From: Cyathus striatus
Lineage: Eukaryota > Basidiomycota > Agaricomycetes > Agaricales > Nidulariaceae
Length of the DNA: 64,000 bases
Reading direction: 5' to 3'
Assembly: GCA_025738555.1 (NCBI GenBank)
Contig: JAOVFP010000004.1
Location: 6,386,001-6,450,000, forward strand
Below, in pieces: positions 46,114 to 58,718 of the stretch (positions are counted from its first letter, which is position 1; each line of letters begins with the position of its first letter). The notes below the pieces were generated by a model, which was given only the letters and a program-made list of their open reading frames with translations, had not been told where the DNA came from and searched no databases. A program made the position numbers and the translations under genes.

Positions 46114-49100
46114 CTAAGAACCACGTACTCCCTCGGTTTCGACAAATGCATATGAAACATTCAGTTTAGCTCCCAATAAACGCTTCTGAGACAGACGAAG
46201 ATTTCCGTACCACTCTGGGTCGTAGCAGTTGATAGGCAATCCCTGCGGTGCGATTGTATCTGGGTTCTTGTTATTTGTATGAACCCTATGCCGCCCCACA
46301 TTCCCAGGTGCTCTTCGACGATTACCAATCTTCTGTTTGCTGTTGGTTTTTATAATGTTATCTAGTCGATGATACAATAATTCCAACGACTTTGCACGCC
46401 AGGAGGGAACCACGGTTTTGAACTGCTTCGGCTCAACACCTGAATCAGTCTCGTCTGAGCTAATTCCAGCAGTGCCGATAGCCTTTATTAGATCGTGATG
46501 CCTCATTACTTCGTCATCCAACTCTACAATGTTCAGGCGGTCGTTATATAGCTAATAAATTAGTATTAATTGCAGATCTTTAGCGCGCAGTTAAACGATG
46601 TACGTACATGGTTTTTACAACTAGCTCTTGCGGACTTGGTCATCCGCTCATATGCAGCTGTTTGAGGGTCTTCCGACCGTAATTCTGCATATTGACCCGA
46701 TATGTATTGCAGATGCTGTTGCACTGCAAGTAGAACGACATCTCGTTCCAAGAACGAGTCCGGAAAATTCTCTCCCTCATACTTATAAACCCTGCGTTTG
46801 GCATTATCTATGAAATCGTCAACTGCGACATCAGAGGCTTCAACATTGAAGGGAATAGTCAACTTCCTTGAAAAATCTATTCGAAAGTTTTGGGCCATTA
46901 TCTCTGGGAACGTCAAGTCATGGTCAGTAAACTTCTTAAGTTCGCTTTCTGATAGAGGTGGAAATCGGGCGATAAGCCCAGAGTCGTATTTTTGGTCCTT
47001 TGTCAATCCAAAAAGAAACTTAATATGCGCCCGGACTGCCTCCTGAAAGTATGTCAGTCCGTGAATGAGGAAAAGAAAGTGGAGAAGATAATTTACTAAA
47101 AAGAAGTTTCTCCTTGGGTCATCTTTGAAAGGTACGGTTCCTTTTTTGCGAACGACTCTTCGACGATTTGACGACGTATGGCTCACAGGTGGATAGGGAG
47201 CTCTGTGAGGTAATTCGGGTGAATGACCTGTCGTACCCGCTATGAATTATTTTGTCAGTCAGAATGTAACCAAAGTCAAAGCCAGAGTTCAGACTAACCT
47301 GGTGAGGCGATTTGTTCTATTGTTGATTTCAACACGTTTTCATAATGTTCAGCTTGTTTTCTTAATGCCTCTTCGAGACGATTATTGTGGAGCTGTCGCT
47401 CACGCAGTACTGTATCAGAAACAATATTGGCTGTTCTCTGTTGCTCCTGAAGTATCATTTTTTGCAAGTCAGCGTACTCCTTTTCTCTCTGTCTTTTCAA
47501 CTCCCGAGAACTGCTCTCTATGAAACTCCACTGATCTTGTCGGAAAGTATTGAAGTGGTGGCCCATGGCGGCGAATAAATTATTTATGTCCGGTCCTTCA
47601 CCAGCACCCCTAGGTATGTTTGGTGGAGTGGTCGGATTAGGAAGACTTGCTCCATCAGTAGGTACTAGATTGAGACGGAAATGAGCTTACACCAAGATTC
47701 CCTTCTGGATGCCGTCCCAGCTCACCTGGTGTGTTAACTTGGTTAAGAGGATCTGTATTGTTAACAGGACCTCTCTTAGGAAGTCTGGAATTCGGCTTCG
47801 CATGTTGTCCAGTCGGGTCTACACTTTTAGGTGCAGAAGTAGGAAGCTGGCCAGTGACGATACGATTACAATGTGCAGCTCCAGGAATAAATCGATTACC
47901 CACCTTGTTAGCGAGTTTACTTCCACTCCCTAGCGTCCCCGCGTTACGGGGAACTGGATTGTTAAGATCTCTTCTAGGAAAATTGGAGGGGATTGGTCTC
48001 TGCTGTTCGTGTTGTCTGACTGGGTTTACACTTTTCAGAGTAGAAGTTGGAAGCTAGCAATAAACAATACGATTAAAATGTCTAATTCCACGGAAAATAC
48101 AATGATTACCCACTTCGTTAGCGTCTTTGCTAGCACTCCCTTGCGTCTCGCTTCCATTTGGTTCTGGCTGCGTACTTGGGTCTCCTGAAACTCCTCTAGG
48201 AGGTTGGGGCGGGGTTATTTCGGGGTGTACTTGTTGTCCGACCTGGTCCCTGGTTTTCAGTGCAGGTGGCTAGCCAGTAACGACACAATTAGAACATTCA
48301 ATTCCACCTGGAAATAAAAGATCTATTATCACCCACCTCATCTAGATATTCCAGGGCATTATAGTCCATAGGATCGTCTTCGACAGGGACTATGGCAGGT
48401 TGGTCTCCACTATGACCCTAATTATGCGATTAAAATTGTAGTTCCGTGAAATATAACAGTGATCACTAACATCGATTTGTTCCATGGGGCCTGATTCACC
48501 TGGAGAAGTATCGGTATCTTTAGGTTGAGAAGTTGGAAGAGAATCGACAAATATCCCTTTACTAGGAGGTAATACCCAGTCAATAAAGCGAGTACTCTTT
48601 CCTAAAACCTTCTCACGACTAGGCTATTGGCTACAATTAGAAAATGAAATTTACGACCAAATTTCAGTAAACTCTCACTTTAGCAGTGGTCATCACATGA
48701 TCTTTGTCCATGCCGCTCCCTTCCGTATTACTAGCGTTTTCAGATGAGGGATCCTTGGAGTATTCGGATGATGGATGTTCACTGGATTCTGATACACTTT
48801 CCTGCTGTTGAAATAATCGTTTAGCAAGCGCACTAGTGGGAAGTGCAGAGTTCTAACATAGAGTGAGTATAATCTATACTTGGATACGGCATTATTTAAC
48901 TAAATACCGTTTGAAAGACCCCATCAGTTGCCTATATAAATGTACAGCCTAGTTAGTGCGCGGAACAAAGGGACTTGAAAGGCCATACTGAAGACCCTTC
49001 ATCTGCCGAATTCACCTCGTCTTCCTCTGCTTTATCTTTTCCCTTTCCCTTTCTTTTTGTCGCTTTTACAACTTCGTTTCTTTGAACTCTCCTTGAAGTC

Positions 49101-49965
49101 TTCTCTTTGAGATTCGATGCCCTTGGTTTAACTCGTTTGGAACGTCGAAGAGGTACGACCCCTTTATCCTCCTTTTTCGCAAGTCAGTTAGTGCAATCTG
49201 ATAAAATATTAAAAGAGTAAAAACCTGATGCTGCCTGATGGTCTTATCGCTACCTCCTGTGTCCGTCTCAGTCGAGTCAGGGATGCCACTAGATAATGAG
49301 AACAACGAAGTAACACTGTTATTGACAAGGCCCTCCACTGGAGGGTTTACTTTCGCCACAGAGAAAGTAAATGACGAGTCCTTTTCAAAAGCTTCGATTT
49401 GCTTTGGTGCTTCGATTTGCTTTGGTGCCTCGATTTGCTTTGGCGCCTCAGCTGAATTGTGTTCGACGCTGCTTCTAAATCCTCCTTGAAGCATCCTTAC
49501 GATTGTTCCCTAATTTTAAACACGATTAGTACGGAAGCCTTGTCGTAAGAAGAAATCAACTGTATACCGTGAATTTCTGTAAAGAAGTAATTGGTGCCTC
49601 TCTCCCTGCATATGCACCTCCTTCGCCCAAGTCTGACAACTCCGATCGGCCTGCCTTCAAACTGTGATCGGTTACATTCTCGTCTGGAAGGTCGATGTCG
49701 CTGCGTAGGCATTTGGAACGTTTGCGTGTCTTCAACTAAACGGGCCCGTAAAAATATCTATAGCGTATTAAGTGGGCAATATGCATACCTCACTGTCTAT
49801 GGTGTTAGTTGTTTTTGGACCTGGGTTGCTAATTGCAAGTTGCTCATGGGACTGGACGTTACTCGACGTTTCGGCTGTAGTTGTTCCCAGACCTGGATCG
49901 CCAATTGCAAGTTGCTCATGGGACTGGACATTACTCGAAGGTTCGGCCGATTGATCGTCTTCCAT
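46114..49965 (-). CDS. Large uncharacterised basidiomycete protein with internal repeats
   Basis: The ATG at 49965 (MEDDQSAEPSSNVQSHEQLA) starts a protein with a duplicated 37-residue block (49830-49940), a PKQIEA triple repeat (49400-49450) and a basic, probably nuclear-targeting region (LRRSKRVKPRASNLKEKTSR, about 49020-49170). A Pro/Asn/Gln-rich middle has three diverged units of roughly 200-230 bp (47690-48310). Then comes a conserved helical domain (EAVRAHIKFLFGLTKDQ, about 46990-47040) and RRAPGNVGRHRVHTNNKNP, ending GLPINCYDPEWYGNLRLSQK with NVSYAFVETEG. The C-terminal part is of a type repeated widely in Agaricomycete genomes. The exons are clear at both ends, but not every junction between 47600 and 48950 was solved, so more than one gene is possible. 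Confidence 0.55.
49400..49453 (-). repeat. 18-bp coding triplication (PKQIEA)
   Basis: Three head-to-tail copies of about 18 bp (cttcgatttgctttggtg) encode PKQIEA on the minus strand within the gene at 46114-49965. Confidence 0.85.
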
Positions 49966-50519
49966 GTCTGAACTACAGTCTCTCTGTACTTCATTGTAGG
50001 ATTATTCAAGGTCGTTTATATGTGATCTGCTGATGTTGGCAGATAGTGACATAAGTCTCAAATGCTACCAGCTAAGTCTATGTCATGAAAGTCCGGGCGC
50101 CTGACCGAAATCCCAGAGCAATTAGATCAGGAAACAACGTATATGATAATCTATGGAATGATCCGAACAAATCTCAAGAGGCAGGTCTTCCGGTGCCGCA
50201 TGTTCCCCTTGCAATGAGGCGCGGACTAGAAAGAAAGGTTGCTTCGCTTTCTTCATCAGCACCTTACCGAGATTCTGTGTCTGACCATCATACTATATAG
50301 AAATAATCACCCAATAGGTAGTTTTGTGCCGATAAAAATGGGTAGATGAAATAACATCAAATCCCCTGAATTTCAATGCCACCGTATCATGTTTCTCAAT
50401 GAGATATTATATTTTGACAAGGGAACTGTGTTTAAATGATGGTCTAGTTCAGTCCTGTATATAGAGCCTCTCGATTCTTATAAGCGCTAATATGTCCTTC
50501 CGCCTTCTTTGAAATCCAT

Positions 50520-50824
50520 GATTGTTCCTATCACCTTATTCAAACTGGAGGACAATGCTTGTGTCCCTCATAGATGCAAGCGTGTTGTTGAGAAAGACGT
50601 AAGTCTAGCACTATTTCATCGCATTCACAATTTCTGATTCTACCAGGATGTGCCCATTCATAGACAATCCTTTCCGCTCACGATGGGCTTAACGAGTGGC
50701 TCGAGGCCTGATAAGCAGCTAAGAGTAATAATCACATGGCTTAAAATCATTTCTAAAGCTCATATATACATAGATCAACATTCCGAATACTATTCCGACG
50801 TCAAGCCCAAGTTCGCCATTGACA
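50520..50824 (+). CDS. Possible two-exon gene fragment, unknown
   Basis: An ATG at about 50520 reads MIVPITLFKLEDNACVPHRC to a gtaagt donor at about 50598. An acceptor at about 50647 continues DVPIHRQSFPLTMGLTSGSR and WLKIISKAHIYIDQHSEYYS. The composition is protein-like and the splice sites are canonical, but no family is recognised and the 3' end is unclear. Confidence 0.35.
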
Positions 50825-51538
50825 CCGGTACCCAAAGACAATAATCAACTTGAAACTGAGAAAAGTCCGGGTTCGATCTTTCCGGAACGCAATGATACCA
50901 GTCTCAGTAAGAATCGTCGGTCGCAAACTCCCTACCGGGTGATAAGACCAGCGAGATCTGGAACTGAGAGTAATAGTAAGTCACAGACTTGTCTGCTTCG
51001 CTTCTCCTTACTACAAATTGATGAGGAATAGAGTGCTCATCTCGGAAAGAGCGGAAGATTCGCGGTATTCAGGAATCGCTGGCGTGGTTTGAGTCCACTG
51101 GTAATTCCCGGATTGAATATCCTCTTCCAGACTGCGACAAGTCGGCGATATCAGGTGATATTTATCTGCACTCATATGGAAATGGTGGGATCCAGAGTTG
51201 GATGATGACTGAGACACGAAGTTGGCAAGTCATAAGATCTGGACATCTGCATCCTACACTTCCTGACTATTGTTTAAGCCTTGTGAACGGAGTCCCAGGA
51301 TGGGTTACAGCAAAGACGATAAAAACGTACAGGTATCGAGGACAAACCCCTCGAAGAGGGTGATGAATGAATAAATGCTAGAACGATACAAGTAGCTATT
51401 AGCACATTGATTGGCAGATCAAGTGTATTATTTGTATACGGACTACTTACATACCAACGAAACCTGCATTGCTTCGGACGTTTTTTGCACAAGTAGAACG
51501 ACGCATGATGACACTGAACTGTCTGCATTTGATTCTAC

Positions 51539-51787
51539 CAGAATTTCTGATATGTATGAACGTGTACCGGTTAGTTCCAACGTATGTACCATTTTTATTC
51601 CGGGATGCTGGGACGAGAATGAAATATTCATCAGTTGCTGCAATGTTGTTTGTGCTCATCACACGGACAGGATGCTTTTGATCTGTATGGACGTGTCCCG
51701 GTCGGATCCAACCTACCGTTTTTACTGCGGTAGAACAAGAATTAGCCCTTACATAATCACTTGGTGCTATGTCTGCGCTCGTCGCAC
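51539..51787 (+). repeat. Diverged tandem duplication (about 129 bp)
   Basis: The segment 51539-51661 (with gtatgaacgtgtaccggtta) is followed by a similar one at 51668-51787 (gtatggacgtgtcccggtcg), alike along most of the length but diverged. No gene is supported across it. Confidence 0.5.
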
Positions 51788-52271
51788 TTTCCTATTTAGG
51801 ATTAAAGGATGTTGAACGCCAGCCTTCCGGTGTACACACGCTTCCGCTGACAAATAGCACTCCCCGAATCTACATGTCAAAGCGGCCTCTACCTATTAAC
51901 AACTCCATCTAATTTGATGCCATAGTCCAATTATAGTGCAACGCCTACACTACAAGTTTAATGGGGACCACATGCCATGCCAAAGCGGCCTCGGAATGAT
52001 ACCCTGTGTGTATTGCAACGTGTATCAATGATCCACGTGTAGTTAATTCTGCAGGGTGTTGCGATCGCTCGCAAATCACAGATGCTGAAATGCTATGTAT
52101 CTCACCTTTCTTTCCTAGGTTGAATGATTATTATACGGAGTAATTTAGTACCACGAGGGGCTACTGCTCCACCGTAGCGCATGCTCTTCAAAGGTGCGAT
52201 AGGAATTTCCAAATACAATTGATGTAAAGCCCACTGATATCGGGTTTGCAGCAGCTAGCGTATATACATGG

Positions 52272-53859
52272 ATGTGGATAAACTATTGCGTGTCTGCGAT
52301 GATGGATCCCACATATGTGAAGACCTGGTCCCACAGGGAGGGTAACAACGATGCCATTAACATTTTGAAGTTCTCCCCTACTGGCGAGTACCTTGCTTGT
52401 GGCAGCGAGGATGGCCTAATTGTCATCTATGGTGTTCGTGATGGGGAAGTCCTTCACCGGATTCAAATGCATTCTGCTGTTATATCCCTTGCTTGGGACC
52501 TTTCTCACCGGTGTGGACTTTACTGCGGATGCCAGAACAGTGTTTTCTACTTCAAGGATTTCGAGGTAAGTGCTACTTTTTGGCTCAGTTTAAGCAGCGG
52601 TGTAATTCACAAATGCAGAATACTGGCTCTGAGATATTGACTGGACTTCGTGAGGCCCCTGGATATGCTATTGAAGTCAGTATGATGGGAACGACACTTG
52701 CACTTGTGGTTGGGCCAGAAATTCATATAGCAAGTAAACTCATTAGTAGTATGCTTTCTTTTCTATTCAACATTGATGTTGCCTTATTAATTTAAGGACA
52801 CTTCGCGACTACCAACATCCTCCCCAAACCATCCCATTCTCAGAATTTATCAGACTCAGATGATCGCATCCGTGGTCGCTCTCTTCATTTCATTAAAAAC
52901 GACACCAAACTTATCGTTTCGTATCTTAACCACGGCATAGTGTATGTTTCTTCATTCATAATTAAACTACGACTTACGAATTGCTAGCTGTTGGGACCTG
53001 AAAGAATCATTAAAGCTCTGGACAATAAACCCCACTTTCCGTCATATGTGCGCTATGTTACTATCTATCTATACATAAAGCCATTTCTAATTTTGTGACC
53101 AGTGGCTACTTGTCACTGTCTCCAGACGGTAGTCATATTTTGGTCTCCAACCTCGAAGGGGGGATGGTTATTTTTTCAGTTAGCAAGTTAACCATGCTCA
53201 GAAGGTTTCATTACCCAGCGAACCAATCTCGCAACGAACCAGTCACAACTGTTTTTCTAAACAATGCTCGACATGTTGCCTGTGGTTCGTACAATGGAAC
53301 AATCAACATTTCACATGTGCGTACCGGAACAGTGGTGCAAACTTTGGAGAACGGTGCGTTACTGTACGCCATGTGTTGCAATATTTCTGATTGATTCCGG
53401 TGGCTCAGATGGATTTGTTAAAGCCATAGCGGTAATTCACAGTGCCCTTATTTTCCTTCGTTAATATGCTACATATTATTAGGTTATTCAATGCGACGGA
53501 CATGAGATCATTGCAGCCACTACCGCTGAAAAAAAGACTGAAGTGAACTTATGGAAAGCTGGAATAGGCAGGTCATCGAGCTGAACGTCAAAGATATTGC
53601 ACTGAAATTACCCAACTAGAACAGAGCGCTCGTGAACGCATTGAGGAAGCAATGTACCGTATGCGGGTGGGTATTTTCTAATTGTTCAGATTGAATTATT
53701 CAATATCACCCTCGGGACCCTCATTAGATCCTCGGTAACGATGAAGTACTGCAACGACGTCTTAAAGTCCTCTCTGCCGGAACCATCTTAACTTTTGTAA
53801 CCTTCTATTTTTATCCGAATGTGGTGAGTGCAACTGTCGATTTTCGTTTCTCTGTTTAG
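52272..53859 (+). CDS. WD40-repeat protein with membrane tail (copy 1, frameshifted)
   Basis: Exons 52272-52565, 52619-52733, 52797-52941, 52988-53047, 53103-53353, 53409-53431, 53483-53666 and 53728-53859 join in phase except for one extra base in exon 7 near 53573. WD40 blades are seen as AINILKFSPTGEYLACGSED, LIVIYGVRDGEVL, ISLAWDLSHRCGLYCGCQNS, GYLSLSPDGSHILVSNLEGG and TVFLNNARHVACGSYNGTIN. After the propeller comes a charged helical stretch (TQLEQSARERIEEAMYRMR), read after the frameshift, and a hydrophobic tail (SAGTILTFVTFYFYP). The start could also be the ATG at 52299 (MMDPTYVK). It is a paralogue of the gene at 55679; an adaptor role at a membrane is the family expectation. The frameshift may be real or an error. 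Confidence 0.75.
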
Positions 53860-54586
53860 TATCCTCGCTCACGCTATTTCGTAGTTAAGAAGCGTACACC
53901 CTGCATGGAGTTATGTAAATGATTTCAGACATTGGGCTTCTACTCATATACACCGTGGATACGTAGAGCTCACGAGCTATGTTAATAGGCGCCTAAGTCA
54001 TATGTCGAAGACATTGAGAGAAGTTGCGTTGGAGTGGCTACACGGTGAAAATAGAGAAATTGATATATTGTAAATATATGATGTACCGTCGACACGCATA
54101 ACAGAACCCTACCTACGAAAATGAGTCAGAATTATTCCACGTATCATTTGAGCTATGCATTAGAATCGATCTCTGAGCCTTATCGCAAATGTCTCAATGG
54201 AAGCTTTTGCTAGATTTAAGGTGGTCATGGAGATCTCCGTTTGGGTTAGCCGAAGCCTTTCTTTCATGTACGCCCTGTAATACTTGAGGCACCAGGTTAG
54301 CTGGCCTGTCGTCACTTTAAAGTAAAGCTCTTTCAACATATCTCAGATTCATCTTGATTAAGATTGTTGACATAGCATACGCATAAAAACAAGATGGAAA
54401 CAGTTCGTCCTCGTGGATCAATTCACATACTAACTTTGATATTCGAGCAACCTTTTTGGGTATACTGACCAACTTGCAATGAGGCGCGGTTAGCATTGAC
54501 GAGGTTATTAGGTGGGGGAAACACCTCCTTTTCGCCCACTTCTTCACCTCTTCACCCTTTCCCTTCATCCCATTACCTCGACGAGT
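53860..54586. other. Intergenic, no feature seen
   Basis: Spacer between the first WD40 gene and a small plus-strand gene. A minus frame at 54317-54568 has no domain and no splice support. Confidence 0.4.
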
Positions 54587-55170
54587 ATGGTTCAGGTTGA
54601 TATAAAAGTTAGTTGTTATTATAAATTATTGCTGCAAAATCTAACTTCGTATTTATAAGAACTTCTGCTGCCTCCATATCGCAATCGAAAACCCCCACTA
54701 CTCAACACCTATTAAGGTCAAGTTCACGAGAGTACCCAATGAGAAGACCTATGTACCCGCTATTGAAACCATTTTAAAGGGGTATTATTCTGTGCCGATA
54801 CGCAATACTTTCGTGACGATAAGGCACCAACTATTCACGTTCAGGTTCAGAATCGTGTTTCGATACTCGTCGACTGTATTTGCAAGGAGCACGCCCGCAA
54901 TGCACCTCCATGGAAATGTCGAATTCTTTGGAGACATCCTTGTTGTCAAGATGGGCATCCGCCAAACTTACGTCAACTTATTTGGTGGAAAGGACCGGTT
55001 CCTTGCTGAACATGCTGTAAAAGAGTACGCACTGTGTATATCCCACTTATTGTGTTCCTGATATAAATTCCTTGCACAGGTTTTTAATTAGCTGTGGACC
55101 GCTGTTCGAGCGTGCTAATGGGAATGACTTGATGATTGAATTCCCGCTCGAGATCTATGCGGAAGTATAA
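54587..55170 (+). CDS. Small uncharacterised protein (158 aa)
   Basis: Exons 54587-54607, 54660-55024 and 55080-55170 join in phase from MVQVDIK through HIAIENPHYSTPIKVKFTRV, SVPIRNTFVTIRHQLFTFRF, MHLHGNVEFFGDILVVKMG and VNLFGGKDRFLAEHAVKEF to IYAEV-stop. The pattern of a divergent N-terminus followed by GDILVVK-x-G and a VNL-GG-KDRFLAE-like motif is one I associate with lineage-specific hypothetical proteins of Agaricomycetes. No signal peptide or known catalytic motif. It sits between the two WD40 paralogues. Confidence 0.65.
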
Positions 55171-55678
55171 AATACTACTTTCGAATGTAATAGCACCCTG
55201 TACTATATTTTCTCGATTCCAAATATTTGTGAAAGCCAGCGTATGCATCAGTCGAAAGCCTTCCCATTCCAATGGTCCTTGTGTCCGTCACTTAGAGTGA
55301 TGAAAGCCTGTCGGTATTCTATGATTGCACTTCTGGTGGGTTGTCGAATTGTTAATGATTCAGCAGTCTCGCGGATCATATCCGACATAGTTAATGGCTG
55401 GATCAAAGCGTTCGATCACGACCAGTTGTGCAAACATTAGAATGTTGTTTAATTGCATTTGGAACATTGTTTGTTTCAATTAAAAAACATCTGAGCCTGC
55501 TGTCTTAGCGAGTAGATTGCAGATCTTAATCGGCATGGCCTTATTGAGACGTATCGTTTTCGCTTGTTTTGAGCCAAGCATGTGGCACTGGCATGGTGCA
55601 AGCTGCCTTGAAGTTGATGGAAGATATACGAGATGGGTTCCCTACTTGTCTCTGGCCTTTGTATACCTTGTAATAACC
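55171..55678. other. Intergenic, no feature seen
   Basis: Spacer before the second WD40 gene; short frames only. Confidence 0.4.
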
Positions 55679-57428
55679 ATGGCAGAAACTACGATTGAGG
55701 ATGACCCATCTCAATATCACTGTGCATTCGTTTGTAATGGACACTTTAGGGCAGTTAACTGCCTGCAGTTCTCTCCAGATGGTGAAATTCTTGCCAGTGG
55801 AGGTGAAGCCCGGCCTATCACTATCTCAGAGTTACACTTATTTCTTACTCTTAGCTGACAACGGCTACATAATGATCTGGGAGGTCTCCACTGGAAAAAG
55901 ACTTCAGCGAATCAGCCCTAGACAGGGGCAAATTGCGAGCATACGTTGGATGGAAGACCCTCGCCATTCTAGAGCGAGTTATATTGTGTCTGGAGGGGCG
56001 GATGGAACCTTGAAACTATGGAAAAGAAGTAATAAGCAGGTACGTCTTACACATCATATATATGTTTCAATTCCCTGTCTCCTGTCTTATGACTTATGAT
56101 TTAGAGCACATTTGAATTTTGCAGTTCCATTCCAGTACTTGACACTCCTGTCGAGGATATAGCTACAGCGGATACACGATTGGCCTTTGTAGGGAGAGGT
56201 AGATCATGTTTGCTTTCTGTAACTGTAGATGACGCAAATGGTAAGATTCGAGAAGTTAACATGAATTAAACCACAGTTAAGTGGTGCTTTTATTAGTAAA
56301 ATTCCGCCTATTGGCCTACGATGGTCGTGAATCATTTGGAAATCACAACTCTATGAATAACCAGACCAGCTCTAGCGCTATAGTTCAGCGCAGTAGAAGA
56401 GGCTTACCACGCTCGGTTATTTTTTTCAACAATGGCCAGTCGGTGATGGTGGGATACCTGGATACGAAGGAAATGTCAGTCTTTCACTTATAAGATCTCA
56501 TATGTTTATTAAACTCCGGCTCTCATACAGAGTGTCTTGGGACATTGTGAGACCCCAACGGTTAGCATGGCGGCATAAACTAGAGAGGCGTATGTAAGTA
56601 CACTTCTTGATAACTCATGTAGATGATTCATTGGCACTATTCCAATATTTAGAGGAAATATGACGTGGTCGGAGAGCTCAAGACAACTTCTTATATGGAA
56701 CCTGTTCGACGGTATCGATATTTACGACGTTACCGACAGGCCTATTTGGTCCGGAAAGCTCAAGTTCATGATTCAAAGGAACTTCGTTGTTCAGATGGCT
56801 TTCACAACATTGGATCGTTTCGTTATTACTGGTAGCGACACAGGAGCTGTCTATCTATGGGACCTGCAAACTAAAAAGGTCGTGTCCACTTTAGCTCATG
56901 ACATATTTTGTAAGTATCAATATTATGTATATTTAACGCTTAATAATCGTCGTTAAGCCACAACCGCAGTACAAACAATTATGGTTTGTGACTTATGATT
57001 TACTATTGCAAGAAATGTAGTAACACCATCCACAGTACTGTTCTCCTAAGCGTGGACATCACTATTTAGCGAGTGCGACATCAGAACCAGGCGACGTCAG
57101 ACCGACGGTCGTGGTGTGGAAAAGTCCAAAGGCAAGGCATTTTTGTATTTCAGTAAAATGAAGTGCTAATCATACTGTCCAGGAACACAGCTTCCGAAAG
57201 CGCATCAATGAAGTATTTGCTGTCCTGAGACCGACTCCTAATATTCTGCTGGGTTTGGGTCTATGCTTTCTTGTGGCGTTTTACATGAACGAAGAACTAC
57301 GCCGAGCGGCGGCTGCGAATGAGCTCGCTCTAGAGCTGACTGAGAAGCTTATGGACGCATCTGCCGAGTTTGCCACAATTGTGGATAAGCAACGCAAGGC
57401 GGGCTGTGATGTAGATCTTTCTAAGTAG
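55679..57428 (+). CDS. WD40-repeat protein with membrane tail (copy 2, intact)
   Basis: Nine exons join in exact phase to 431 residues: 55679-55802, 55855-56039, 56105-56240, 56297-56474, 56531-56593, 56653-56909, 56958-56983, 57051-57131 and 57183-57428. The start METAE-like MAETTIEDDPSQYHCAFVCN leads to blades FRAVNCLQFSPDGEILASGA, DNGYIMIWEVSTGKRL, YIVSGGADGTLKLWKRSNKQ, SVIFFNNGQSVMVGYLDTKE, MAFTTLDRFVITGSDTGAVY with LWDLQTKKV, and HYLASATSEPGDVRPTVVVW. The tail is NILLGLGLCFLVAFYM followed by an Ala/Glu-rich helix. The last intron has a GC donor (gcaagg at 57132). The plan is a propeller with a C-terminal membrane anchor. It is a paralogue of copy 1 at 52272. Confidence 0.88.
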
Positions 57429-57954
57429 AGATTAGACAATTGCGCAATATCATTTAGTACATCGGGGTTTCTGCGGCACGATCCCAAAATGTGGGAAGTT
57501 CTTATCTTCAATATATCTCGCTCCCCTACTGAATGACAACAAACTGTGAACTTTCTAGTCAAGATTCTCGATGAGCCATCTCTTTTACCCTCCTTTAACC
57601 AATCGCATCGAGTTTAGTCCCGAACGGACACCAAGCCCAGATCCAGCATACCAAATAACGAACAGAAACTCTTTTGACCGATTTGAGAATAGTGCAGCGG
57701 ACTCTGATCATACATATCTTCAAGAAGTGTACGTCTGTATTCTCACCAAATATTTAAACATTAAGAACGATGCTCAGGAGTACCTATCGGTGTGCTAGCG
57801 AGCCACATGAAGATGCAAATCATGATAATTATGGGACACAACACAACATATCCTCAGATGCTGTAATTAAATTGGGGAGCAAGGATCGCGCTAAACTGTG
57901 CCGCCCTCCAGGCACTCTAGGACGGCCTAATGGTGGGGGATGGTCACTTAAGAA

Positions 57955-57961
57955 AACACTT
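57955..57961 (+). repeat. Left target-site duplication, AACACTT
   Basis: Seven bases identical to 61677-61683 and directly abutting the outer ends of the palindromic element. Confidence 0.75.
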
Positions 57962-58080
57962 CATGAGTGTTAGCCAGAATGATCATAAAAGTGTAGTGTT
58001 TTATGATTGCGGCAATCATCTATCTCATGATTGCCTGTTTCTAATGTAATTACTATATGCCTATTACAATTATAAATGGT

Positions 58081-58718
58081 GATCATATGCAATCATTGAT
58101 TAGTTTGAAGTGTATATTACTATTGTAGGCCTATTATAAATAGTGATCATATGCAATCATTGGTTAATTTGTAGTGTATATTACTATTGTAGGCCTATTA
58201 TAAATGGTGATCATATGCAATCATTGGTTAATTTGAAGTGTATATTGCTATTGTAGGCTATTATAAATGGTGATCATATGCAATCATTGGTTAATTTGAA
58301 GTGTATATTGCTATTGTAGGCCTATTATAAATGGTGATCATATGCAATCATTAGTTAACTTGAAGTGTATATTACTACTATAGACCTATTATAAATGGTG
58401 ATCATATGCAATCATGGGTTAATTTGAAGTGTATATTACTATTGTAGGCCTATTATAAATAGTGATCATATGCAATCATTGGTTAACTGGAAGTGTATAT
58501 TACTACTATAGACCTATTATAAATAGTGATCATATGCAATCATTGGTTAATATAAAGTGTATATTACTATTGTAGTACTATTATAAATAGTGATCATATG
58601 CAATCATTGGTTAATATAAAGTGTATATTACTATTGTAGTACTATTATAAATAGTGATCATATGCAATCATTGGTTAGTTTGAAGTGTATATTACTACTG
58701 TAGGCCTATTATAAATGG
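58081..58718 (+). repeat. Ten 64-bp tandem units, left arm
   Basis: Units start at 58081, 58145, 58209, 58272, 58336, 58400, 58464, 58528, 58592 and 58656, so the period is 64 bp with one 63. Each holds gatcatatgcaatcatt and a tagtgatcat or tggtgatcat junction. Single-base variants distinguish neighbours, so they are not freshly amplified. Confidence 0.95.

Noticed and set aside
50865..50895. ggttcgatct as a tRNA B-box
   Set aside because: No A-box upstream and no cloverleaf; the surrounding palindrome is short.
58081..58718. Regular 64-bp repeats considered as a CRISPR-like array
   Set aside because: The whole 64-bp unit is conserved with no variable spacers, and the context is a eukaryotic transposable element.
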